Below are positions 52,511 through 60,463 of a stretch of DNA of 64,000 nt, one piece after another. Every line of letters starts with the position of its first letter. The first letter of the stretch is position 1. The notes beneath the pieces are model-generated. The model worked only from the letters and a program-made list of their open reading frames with translations, ran no database searches and was not told the DNA's origin. This DNA comes from Fibrella aestuarina BUZ 2 (GTDB lineage: Bacteria > Bacteroidota > Bacteroidia > Cytophagales > Spirosomataceae): NCBI RefSeq assembly GCF_000331105.1, contig NC_020054.1:962456-1026455 (forward strand). The letters are read 5' to 3'. The position numbers and the translations under genes are program-made.

Positions 52511-53383
52511 ATGATTTACGTCATAATTCCCGTACATAATCGTAAGCATTACACACGTGAATGTTTACGCTGCTTGCATGAGCAAGTATATAAGGATATT
52601 CGTGTAATAGTTGTTGATGATGGGTCTACAGATGGAACCACAGAACTTATCAAAGAAGAATTTCCAGAAGTTACCGTATTACATGGTGATGGAAACCTCT
52701 GGTGGACGAAGGCAATCAATATGGGCGTTAGTTATGCAATAAAACAAAGCACAGATACGTCAACTGACGCAATTTTGACTCTAAATGATGACTTACTAAT
52801 CAAGCCAGATTACATAGAGAAATTGGCGTCCTTTTTTATGCAGAATCAGCCTTGCCTAGTAGGTTCACCTGTGGTTGATGTTAAAAACCATAACTATCTA
52901 GAGTATGCGGGGACTACTTGTAACTACTATTCTGCAAAATGGAAAAGTAATGCTAAAATATTTCATAATAATTATGATGAATTGAAGTCTAAGTCATCAC
53001 TGTTACCTAGTGATGATCTTTCTGGAAGAGGAACATTGATTCCCATGTCATTTTTCTGTCAACAAGGTTTGTATGATGAGCGGAATTTTCCACACTACAT
53101 GGCCGATATAGAATTATCTGTTCGTGCTAGAAAGTCTGGTTATAATTTATTTGTTGTTACAGATAGTTTGGTTTATAATTACATGGATGCAACTCGCAAT
53201 AAACGGCAATCTTGGGATGTTTTTATTAAAGGTTTCGTCTCTTTCAAGTCTCCAAATTATCTTCGAAGCCGTTACATTTTCGCGGTTCGGCATACACCAC
53301 TCCGACAAGTGTTTTTTTTGCTAGATCTGAGTAGAATGATATTCGGATTTGTTAAGAATAAAAATGAAACGGCTACACTTTAG
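52511..53383 (+). CDS. GT2 glycosyltransferase (rhamnosyltransferase-like)
   Basis: The ATG at 52511 gives 290 aa, beginning with MIYVIIPVHNRKHYTRE, the normal first strand of GT2; a GTG at 52487 would overlap the previous gene by 8 bp. It has VVDDGSTDGT (about 38-47), the acceptor LNDDL motif (about 88-92), and a C-terminal region like that of rhamnosyltransferases. The gene is AT-rich (about one-third G+C by eye). Confidence 0.88.
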   Translation: MIYVIIPVHNRKHYTRECLRCLHEQVYKDIRVIVVDDGSTDGTTELIKEEFPEVTVLHGDGNLWWTKAINMGVSYAIKQSTDTSTDAILTLNDDLLIKPDYIEKLASFFMQNQPCLVGSPVVDVKNHNYLEYAGTTCNYYSAKWKSNAKIFHNNYDELKSKSSLLPSDDLSGRGTLIPMSFFCQQGLYDERNFPHYMADIELSVRARKSGYNLFVVTDSLVYNYMDATRNKRQSWDVFIKGFVSFKSPNYLRSRYIFAVRHTPLRQVFFLLDLSRMIFGFVKNKNETATL

Positions 53384-53422
53384 CTACCAATTTTTTGGAG
53401 AATCAAAGTTTAAAACAAGCTT

Positions 53423-54523
53423 GTGGAAAATAATCAGACTTTAAAATTAGATTACATTGATACCATTAGAGGTACGGCTATTTTAAGTGTTTTATGTGTT
53501 CATTGCTCTCAATATGGTGAAAGCTTAAACGGTTTGTTTGAAGTAATTGTCAGGCAAGGGGCAAAAGGTGTACAGTTGTTCTTTATTGCATCTGCATTTA
53601 CACTTTTCTTGTCTATGTGGAGACGTAAGGGTAAAGAAGAAAAGATTTTACTTTATTTCTCCCGTCGGTTTTTTCGTATCGCTCCGATGTATTGGATAGC
53701 CCTTGTTTATTTTTCTATTCAGAATGATTATTGGAACAAGGATGATATATTTGGTTTTTTTGTGACAAACTTGACTTTTACTCACGGTTTTTTTCCTAAA
53801 TATTTTAATTCTATAGTTCCAGGTGGGTGGTCAATCGCAGTAGAAATGACATTTTACTTGATGGTACCATTTCTTTTTTCTAGAATAAAGTCTTACAGGT
53901 CAGCTGTAATATTTACAGCTTTGGCATGCTCAATTCACATATTTACTATATGCATTATAAAAATCTTAGTCCCCTCTTTTGAAATTTATTCAGATTATGA
54001 CTTTTATTTTAATCATTATATTATTAGTTCAATTCCGGTTTTTTCATTTGGTATCTGTTTTTTTTATATCATAAAAGAAAATATTTCCTTTGAAGGAATG
54101 ACCACCTTATTTATTATATCGTTAATAGCTTCGGTAATATTGTTCATTCTGAAAGTCGATTATCTTTATATAATTATTAGTTTTGTTTTTGTCTTATTTT
54201 CTGTTTTATTAGCAAGGGGCTATGTGAGTTGTATGAAAAATGTGCTATTGATGTATATTGGCAAAGTAAGTTATAGCTTATATCTAGTTCATTTTGCTGT
54301 TTTGTTTTGGCTTGAAAAATTAGACTTAGTTGATTATGGATTTACTAAAAGTAACAAAATAGATTTTTTTGTTAGACTTGTTTTAGTTTTGTTGTTTTCT
54401 GTTCCTGTAGCTGCATTATTCTACAAATTTGTAGAAGTACCAGTTCAAAAGATAGGTAACAAAATGACAAAGCATTATTTTGATAAGAGACTAGATGGAA
54501 AGGTAATTAAGTCTAATGTTTGA
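53423..54523 (+). CDS. Membrane acyltransferase (AT3/OafA family)
   Basis: 366 aa with a GTG start at 53423, since the conserved first motif KLDYIDTIRGTAILSVLCVH (8-27) begins directly after it. It has about ten helices and the FFRIAPMYWIALVYF motif of the AT3 family. It probably O-acetylates (or otherwise acylates) the polysaccharide repeat. It is the most AT-rich gene in the window and ends the plus-strand EPS operon. Confidence 0.9.
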   Translation: MENNQTLKLDYIDTIRGTAILSVLCVHCSQYGESLNGLFEVIVRQGAKGVQLFFIASAFTLFLSMWRRKGKEEKILLYFSRRFFRIAPMYWIALVYFSIQNDYWNKDDIFGFFVTNLTFTHGFFPKYFNSIVPGGWSIAVEMTFYLMVPFLFSRIKSYRSAVIFTALACSIHIFTICIIKILVPSFEIYSDYDFYFNHYIISSIPVFSFGICFFYIIKENISFEGMTTLFIISLIASVILFILKVDYLYIIISFVFVLFSVLLARGYVSCMKNVLLMYIGKVSYSLYLVHFAVLFWLEKLDLVDYGFTKSNKIDFFVRLVLVLLFSVPVAALFYKFVEVPVQKIGNKMTKHYFDKRLDGKVIKSNV

Positions 54524-54530
54524 GTTTTTA

Positions 54531-54543
54531 GTAAAAGTTTTAC
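54531..54543. repeat. Small palindrome between converging genes
   Basis: GTAAAA-G-TTTTAC lies in the 31-bp gap between the acyltransferase and the opposing GT4. It may form part of a weak terminator; no GC stem is present. Confidence 0.35.
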
Positions 54544-54554
54544 GATATGACAAT

Positions 54555-55742
54555 TTAGAGATCAGCTATATTCTTGTCCTCTATTATTAATTTGTATAGC
54601 GACACTAGTTGATCCATAACTACCAAAGAAGTATATTTTTTCTCGAAACAAAGCCTTCCTTTCCTACCCCAATTTATTGATGTATTGGGAGTTTGGTAAA
54701 CGTCTGTAAGTAACTTCGATAATGATTGGGGATCGCCAGTTTGAAAAAGTAGTCCGGTTTTGCCATCTTCTACGATCTGATTCAAGTTTCCTTGGTCAGA
54801 GCATATAACAGGCGTACCAGTTGCGAACGCCTCCAGAATAACGGTAGGTAACCCCTCATACCAGATAGAAGGCACAATAATGGCCCGGCATTGACGCATC
54901 CGTTCTATCACCTGCTCTCTCGGTAGGCTTCCTCGGTAATATACATGCCCCTGTTGAGCTGCAGCTTCTACAGCTGCCTGTAATGGGCCTTCGCCAATTA
55001 TTTCGATAGGCAAGGCTACTTGTTTGGCTGCTTCAAGCAACACGTCAATTCCTTTCTCCTGCGACAAACGGCCCACGAAGAGAAAAAAATCACCGCGTTG
55101 ATCGGGTGCCGTGTACCCTAGATCAGGTACGAAGTTTGGCTTCACAACAACCTGTTCAGGCCGCAGTTGCAGCGATGATTGCAACATTTTCTGGCGAGCA
55201 AAATCGGTTAGTGTAATGAACCGGTCGACGCGTTGCCATGTATGCGCCAGTTTGTGTAAGCTGGTAATGGCTGTAAGTTGGGCTGATTGTGCCTGCGAAT
55301 CACGAAAACAGCCAAAGCGAATACCATCGAGTGGGACCGTTTTGGTCAGACAACGTTCGCAGGGGATTTCGCCCGGCCGCATGAGCAACCCGCTAGCACA
55401 TACGAGCCGATAATTGTGCAACGTCATCACAACGGGTACGTTGCAGGCTTTAGCGGCATTGATAACGGCGGGCGAAGCTGTGTAAAACAGATTATGGATG
55501 TGAATAACGTCGGGCTTAAACCGAGCAATCGCTTCCTTGACTCGTTCTGCCGACGCCCGGTTATTGAGCGTTTGAAATGCTGCTATCAGCTTACCGCCGA
55601 CTGACTTCCCAAACTGGTCATTATTAAAGATAACAGCGTCTACGTCGTGCCCCAACTCGCGTAGCTTCGCAAACTCCTGCTCGAAAATGGTATCCTCACC
55701 GCCTCGTAGTCGGTAGTAATTATGAATGAACAGGATACGCAT
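54555..55742 (-). CDS. Family 4 glycosyltransferase
   Basis: 395 aa. The GT-B N-terminus MRILFIHNYYRLRGGEDTIFEQE with DVIHIHNL is seen, and the C-terminal half has FVGRLSQEKGIDVLLEA, GEGPLQ and the YEGLPTVILEAFATGTPVICSD motif. It converges on the acyltransferase gene, so the locus has a plus-strand and a minus-strand arm meeting here. Its ATG shares one base with the wzi stop (TAATG). Confidence 0.92.
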   Translation of the reverse strand: MRILFIHNYYRLRGGEDTIFEQEFAKLRELGHDVDAVIFNNDQFGKSVGGKLIAAFQTLNNRASAERVKEAIARFKPDVIHIHNLFYTASPAVINAAKACNVPVVMTLHNYRLVCASGLLMRPGEIPCERCLTKTVPLDGIRFGCFRDSQAQSAQLTAITSLHKLAHTWQRVDRFITLTDFARQKMLQSSLQLRPEQVVVKPNFVPDLGYTAPDQRGDFFLFVGRLSQEKGIDVLLEAAKQVALPIEIIGEGPLQAAVEAAAQQGHVYYRGSLPREQVIERMRQCRAIIVPSIWYEGLPTVILEAFATGTPVICSDQGNLNQIVEDGKTGLLFQTGDPQSLSKLLTDVYQTPNTSINWGRKGRLCFEKKYTSLVVMDQLVSLYKLIIEDKNIADL

Positions 55743-57250
55743 TACTGAGGACGGGCAAAGATTTTCCGAAGTCGAATCCAGCCGCCGAAATTATTCGTCA
55801 GCCATTGGCCCTGATCAAGCGAAACAGTAGCTGCCAGTTCTGAACCACCTAGCCAGCGCAAGGGCACCGACGCTTCAGCCATACCCGAGAATTGAGCCAA
55901 TGGCACTCTGGGATCGCGCAGAATAGGACGGCCAAAATGCTGACTAAAAGAGAAAAGAGCACGTACCTGAGCCCCCGAAGGCCACCCACCCAACAAACCG
56001 ATATGGATGACCTGAGCGCGGTTGCTGCTTACCGTTAAGCGGCCGTATGCCGAACGGAGGTCACGTAGGTCTGGACGAGTGTCTTCACGTAACGTAATAA
56101 AGGGTGTCCCAATGATATGGCGTCGGTAAGCCCATCCGTCAGAATATTGGTAGTTGTTAAAATAATCGTCGGCTCCCGCAAACAGCCCGTTCTGATCGGT
56201 CGTAAAACCACTCTGGTTCATCGTAGACAACACTTCCGCTGTTACCTGTTGAAATCGGAAACCGCCCGTAACAGCGCCTGCGTTACGCCAACGTACCCCG
56301 TAAAGGCCGTCGGGCATGTTCTGAAAAGCAACGCCTGACTTATCTTCGTAGGGATGCTGGTAATACAAAAACCAATTGGACCGGTCGCCCAGAATTTCTA
56401 CTGCGAAATCGATAGATCCCAAGTGGTTACCTACCCGGTTGAGCCGGTCAATTTCGACATAACTGGTTGAGTCTGCGATGGGTGTCTCGGATGCTGTAAT
56501 AACGCGCAGATAGTCTTTAAACGTGTTGGGCAATTGACCATTGACTGACAACGTACCTACATTGCGCCGACCGGCCCACTGTGCGTTATGTACTACGCCC
56601 GCGTACAGATTGACTCGTCGTTTAAACAGGCTAACCCGCCCGTAGAGCGCTTTCTGATGGAGATAGGAGCCCTGCACCGAATCGGCTTTACCAAACCAGC
56701 CATGGGCATAAAAGGCGTTAATCGCTACAATGCCATTGGTGAAGCCGAGCGGCGCAAAACCGCGCGTACCAAGCTGAATCTTCGGAATGGGTAGCGCATT
56801 GCCCGACCAAGAGTAAGAACCCGACGTCAGCAGTGTGTCCATCAACCCGAATACTTCGCGTCGTCGTCCGCCATAAAGCTCGAATTGACCTAGCCGAAGA
56901 CTGGCATATGCCTCAGGCAGTAGGATCCGAACCGCGTTTGGCTCAGCAGGCGTTGTGGCACTACTGATCAGCGCGCCTTCAATACCGACTTTCAGATGCA
57001 CACGTCGTGGGTCGGTAGGATCACCTTTGAAAAAGGTCGTGCCCGCCCGGACAATACCTGCCGGATTATTGAGTGGCACAAGGCCATACTGACGGGTACG
57101 AAGCCAGAATGGCGTTTGACTGGCCGACGCGGCGAGCCCACCCACTTCGACAAACGAACGGGTACCCCGGCTGGTTGTATCAGGAATGGCTTGGGCTGCA
57201 GCAAGATGAGGCAAGCAGAGAGTAGCAAACCAAAGTGTAAATTTCTGCAT
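55742..57250 (-). CDS. wzi: Wzi-like capsule assembly outer-membrane protein
   Basis: The ATG at 57250 (502 aa) gives a signal peptide (MQKFTLWFATLCLPHLAAAQA); a longer start at 57289 exists. The mature protein resembles the capsule assembly Wzi family (SASQTPFWLRTRQYG near the N-terminus), with an alternating-strand pattern consistent with an 18-stranded barrel. It would anchor or organise the exported polysaccharide on the surface. It follows the GT2 pair on the minus strand with a 45-bp gap. Confidence 0.88.
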   Translation of the reverse strand: MQKFTLWFATLCLPHLAAAQAIPDTTSRGTRSFVEVGGLAASASQTPFWLRTRQYGLVPLNNPAGIVRAGTTFFKGDPTDPRRVHLKVGIEGALISSATTPAEPNAVRILLPEAYASLRLGQFELYGGRRREVFGLMDTLLTSGSYSWSGNALPIPKIQLGTRGFAPLGFTNGIVAINAFYAHGWFGKADSVQGSYLHQKALYGRVSLFKRRVNLYAGVVHNAQWAGRRNVGTLSVNGQLPNTFKDYLRVITASETPIADSTSYVEIDRLNRVGNHLGSIDFAVEILGDRSNWFLYYQHPYEDKSGVAFQNMPDGLYGVRWRNAGAVTGGFRFQQVTAEVLSTMNQSGFTTDQNGLFAGADDYFNNYQYSDGWAYRRHIIGTPFITLREDTRPDLRDLRSAYGRLTVSSNRAQVIHIGLLGGWPSGAQVRALFSFSQHFGRPILRDPRVPLAQFSGMAEASVPLRWLGGSELAATVSLDQGQWLTNNFGGWIRLRKIFARPQ

Positions 57251-57295
57251 ATGAGACCGTTGAGTTGCGGCAAAGATACATGAAAACAAGGTCCT

Positions 57296-58195
57296 TTACC
57301 GCACGCCCGCCATTGTCTTCAGGCGGTTGTAGAGTCGTATGGTCAGACTAAACTGATGACGTACCTGCTGGGTGTAGTAAGGGCTCTCAAAGGCCTGTCC
57401 TGGCATTCGAAACTGACGTTGCTCACCTGTATCCAGTGTAGTTTTATACCGGTCGTATACGTTGGCATGCATACCATCGCCGCCACCGAAACCGATGTTA
57501 GTCGTTTTCGACACGGTTGGATAAACCGTCAAGCCCTGTTGTTTGTAAAGGGCGTAGCAAAGGCGGATATCCCAGGTGTCGATGTCGCCTTGTATGGTCC
57601 GGCGTAGCATACGTACCCGATCACTACCGTAATAGTTGAAGGCCCGCCTCGCCCCCGAGTCGGCCATAAACTGAGGAAAATCCATTACGTTCCAGTCGGC
57701 TTTGAACCAGCGATCGGCCCAGATACCCCAGCCCCAGGCGCAGGTACGTCCGAAAAAATACACGTCGTCTTGGTAATCAGCCGGTTTCCGAAACGGGAAG
57801 GTATAGCCACCTACTGAAAAAACGCGCGGACTATCGCGATAGGTAACTAACCCCTGATTGATGAAATCCAGAAAATTAGGAGCAGTGACAATGTCATCTT
57901 CAACGATGATAGCGGTAAGATGATCACGCAGAATCAGCGATACGCCGTTGATGATGGACTGGGCACAGCCGCAATTAGCTTCGCTGAAATGCAGCGTTAG
58001 GCTACGAAAACCCGTTACCTGCCTGGCCAATGCCTGCACAGCCGCCACTTTGGGCTGATCGACCGCCGTTCTGGGGCCATCCACAAAGATGTGCAGATCG
58101 CTCTGCGCCGCCAGGTGGTTTGCCTGAAGCGCGGCTATGGTTCGTTGGAACGTATCGGCACGTTTGTAAGCGAAGAGTATGATGGGGGCTGTCAT
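57296..58195 (-). CDS. GT2-like/GNT-I-like glycosyltransferase, copy A
   Basis: 299 aa. A GT-A type start PIILFAYKRADTFQRTIAALQAN and an acidic VEDDIV motif (about 97-102) are visible. It has no membrane helix. It is closely related to the gene directly upstream (shared FAYKR, LQAN, FVDGP, EDD, SKxxNxGF), evidently an old tandem duplication. It resembles families of uncharacterised bacterial transferases; a relation to the eukaryotic GNT-I (GT13) fold is suggested but not certain. Confidence 0.75.
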   Translation of the reverse strand: MTAPIILFAYKRADTFQRTIAALQANHLAAQSDLHIFVDGPRTAVDQPKVAAVQALARQVTGFRSLTLHFSEANCGCAQSIINGVSLILRDHLTAIIVEDDIVTAPNFLDFINQGLVTYRDSPRVFSVGGYTFPFRKPADYQDDVYFFGRTCAWGWGIWADRWFKADWNVMDFPQFMADSGARRAFNYYGSDRVRMLRRTIQGDIDTWDIRLCYALYKQQGLTVYPTVSKTTNIGFGGGDGMHANVYDRYKTTLDTGEQRQFRMPGQAFESPYYTQQVRHQFSLTIRLYNRLKTMAGVR

Positions 58196-58224
58196 GCGTA
58201 GTCGGTTGAGTGAAGCAGGGCTGA

Positions 58225-59178
58225 TTAGGTTTTTGTCAGCCAGCGGCCTGCTTTCAGGGCCTCGGTAATGAGCCGATTGCCAAAGCGGACGGGCAAACTA
58301 AATTTCCAGCGCATGTTATGCAGGTAATAATCGGTGCAGGCCAACTCGGTCGGAAAGGAAAATGCCCGCTGCTCACCCGTATCCAGAATGGTCCGGTACC
58401 GGTTGTAGCCGTGCGTGTTCGTCGACTCAATCGAGAAGCCTACGTTATTAATTTTCGAAATGGTAGGGTAGAGGGTCAGGCCGCCGACGTTCGCCTGCGC
58501 GTAACACCAGCGAATGGCCCACGAGTCAATTTTCCCAGTCTGCCACTTCTTCAGCATCCGCAACCGATCACTACCATAGTAGTTAAACGCATCGCAGCGT
58601 TGTTGGTCACTCAAAAAGGCATCAAGATCACCCACAGACCAGTCAATTGGTAGCCAACGGTCCGCCCAGGTGGCCCACCCCCACGAACCCGTGCGGGGAT
58701 ACAGGTAACCATCGGCGGCATAATCGGCTGGCTTATCGAACGGGAATGTGTAGCCCGTAATGGAAAAAACCGTTGACTGATGCCGGTAATCGCGCAGGCC
58801 CTGATTCATATAGTCCAGGAAGTTGCGGGAGGGCAGCAGGTCATCTTCGAGCACGATGGCCTGCCCATACTGTTGCATAACAGTCGTTACACCCGTAATG
58901 ACTGATTTAGCCAGCCCCTGATTCTGCTCGGCGTAGGTCCGGTGGATTGCCCGGAAGCCTGTGAGGTTATCAATGAGTTTGCGAACCGCCTCTACCTTGG
59001 GCCGATCAGACTCCCGTTTAGGGCCATCGACAAAGACGTAGAGTTCACTCTGCGGCGCGAGGTAATTAGCCTGCAAGGCTTCGAGGGCTAATTTGAGCTC
59101 CTGCGGGCGTTTGTAGGCAAACAGAACGATGGGCGCTAGTTCAGCCACTGGTCTGGTTACAGAATGCGTTTGATTCAT
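58225..59178 (-). CDS. GT2-like/GNT-I-like glycosyltransferase, copy B
   Basis: 317 aa; paralog of the downstream gene with the same layout: IVLFAYKRPQELKLALEALQAN start, VLEDDLLPS acidic motif, and a KINNVGFSIESTNTHG block near 225-240. The start codon overlaps the stop of the GT26 gene as ATGA, so the trio GT26-copy B-copy A is probably one transcript. Confidence 0.75.
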   Translation of the reverse strand: MNQTHSVTRPVAELAPIVLFAYKRPQELKLALEALQANYLAPQSELYVFVDGPKRESDRPKVEAVRKLIDNLTGFRAIHRTYAEQNQGLAKSVITGVTTVMQQYGQAIVLEDDLLPSRNFLDYMNQGLRDYRHQSTVFSITGYTFPFDKPADYAADGYLYPRTGSWGWATWADRWLPIDWSVGDLDAFLSDQQRCDAFNYYGSDRLRMLKKWQTGKIDSWAIRWCYAQANVGGLTLYPTISKINNVGFSIESTNTHGYNRYRTILDTGEQRAFSFPTELACTDYYLHNMRWKFSLPVRFGNRLITEALKAGRWLTKT

Positions 59179-59990
59179 AGAATGTGCTGGCGGCGTGAGT
59201 CAGCGCCTCGTTTAGTACGCCAGAACTGACGAGTTAGATAAAGCAGAAAAAGCGAATTGGTAACGGCATACCGTTTGAACAACCGACGTGGCTCCACTGC
59301 CAGCCGAAATACCCACTCCAGCCCGTTTTGCTGCATCCAGCGTGGCGACCGGCGTTGCGTACCCGCCAGAATAGGCAGTGCCCCACCAATACCCAGCATC
59401 ACGGCCTGAACACGCCCTCGCATCTGGGCCATCCAGCGTTCCTGTTTCGGGCAACCCAGGGCTACAAACACCAATCGGGCACCCGACGTATTGATGGTAT
59501 CGATCACGTCTGACTCTTCCGCTTCGGTTAGGGGGCGAAAGGGGGGCGACAGCGTACCGGCAAGCTGTAGGCTTGGGTAACGTTCCTGGCAAACCGCAAC
59601 GGTCTTGGCCAGTACATCGGGGGTTGAGCCGTAAAAGAATACGGGTAGCTGTTCTTCAGCGGCGCGGCGAACCAGATCGGGCAACATATCGATGCCGGCT
59701 ACCCGTTCCTGCGGCAGACCTTGTAGCAGCCGTATGGCCCACGTGAGGGGTACGCCATCAGCGGTTACCCAGTCGGCCTCGTTGACCAGTTGGGCAAAGG
59801 CAACGTCATGCGTTCCTTCGACAGTCATGTGCACATTCGCAAAGCAGGCTGTGCGTGATTCATGCCGGTGCGCCGCTGCAATAATTGCCTCTTGAATGGC
59901 GTGATAGGATGCCAGTGAGATGTCGAGACTCAATACTGGCGCACGAGGTGAGGCAGACACCGGCGATACTGGGGAAGATAAAGGAGCCAT
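59175..59990 (-). CDS. GT26 family glycosyltransferase (WecG/TagA/CpsF type)
   Basis: 271 aa. It shows the family blocks VNEADWVTADGVPLTWAIRLLQG (about 87-109), RVAGIDMLPDL (115-125) and FVALGCPKQERWMAQ (about 172-186). Members transfer ManNAc-type sugars onto lipid-linked acceptors. It starts the minus-strand EPS arm and faces a 473-bp divergent intergenic region. Confidence 0.92.
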   Translation of the reverse strand: MAPLSSPVSPVSASPRAPVLSLDISLASYHAIQEAIIAAAHRHESRTACFANVHMTVEGTHDVAFAQLVNEADWVTADGVPLTWAIRLLQGLPQERVAGIDMLPDLVRRAAEEQLPVFFYGSTPDVLAKTVAVCQERYPSLQLAGTLSPPFRPLTEAEESDVIDTINTSGARLVFVALGCPKQERWMAQMRGRVQAVMLGIGGALPILAGTQRRSPRWMQQNGLEWVFRLAVEPRRLFKRYAVTNSLFLLYLTRQFWRTKRGADSRRQHIL

Positions 59991-60156
59991 AACGTTGTAT
60001 TGACGCTAAGTCAGGGCTGATCCAGCATGGATGTTGACGGGTCGCTTACCATGGTAATCCGTCAGTTCAGCCAAAAAACCGGTTGACGAAGCGAGATAGA
60101 CAAAGGCTATAGACCATTCTATAAGCTTTATCGATATACAATATTTCTCAAAAAAA

Positions 60157-60189
60157 ATGATCTCGTCTACCGAATGAGTGTAAGATCAT
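60157..60189 (-). terminator. Terminator-like inverted repeat upstream of the GT26 gene
   Basis: ATGATCT (60157-60163) and AGATCAT (60183-60189) form a 7-bp stem; on the minus strand it is followed directly by about eight T. The 19-nt loop is large. Because it lies ahead of the GT26 start, it could act as an attenuator if transcription begins further upstream (inference). Confidence 0.4.
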
Positions 60190-60350
60190 ATAAAAACGTT
60201 GAATTGGTCAATTCAGGTCTACGTTGCTTGGCAGTTTGGTAATAAATACGGCGCAAGATACTCATATTCACGATGTAATCGTACAGACGCTGGCGTAAAC
60301 CCTGTATGCACTCGGGTACGAATAGGTATACTGACTCGCTCTAAAATGTG

Positions 60351-60358
60351 TATTTTTG
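60351..60358 (+). promoter_or_regulatory. TAnnTTTG promoter-like box for the T9SS type B gene
   Basis: TATTTTTG matches the Bacteroidota -7 consensus, 105 bp before the preferred start. There is no clear TTTG box at the usual distance upstream, so the call is weak. Confidence 0.4.
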
Positions 60359-60463
60359 GTGCCTATACGGTAAGTCCATCGAATTAATGCAAGCTCACTT
60401 GCTGACTCAGGATGCCTCTCAGCCATCAAAAACCTGACTAGCGTGACAGTCAACGAGACGCGA

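Larger units (their letters stand above)
59991..60463. other. 473-bp divergent intergenic region
   Basis: No credible gene. It holds an inverted repeat followed by a T8 run on the minus strand (60157-60189) and a TAnnTTTG box for the plus-strand gene (60351-60358). A 62-residue plus-strand reading frame at 60.2 kb has no start support or recognisable features. Confidence 0.6.
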
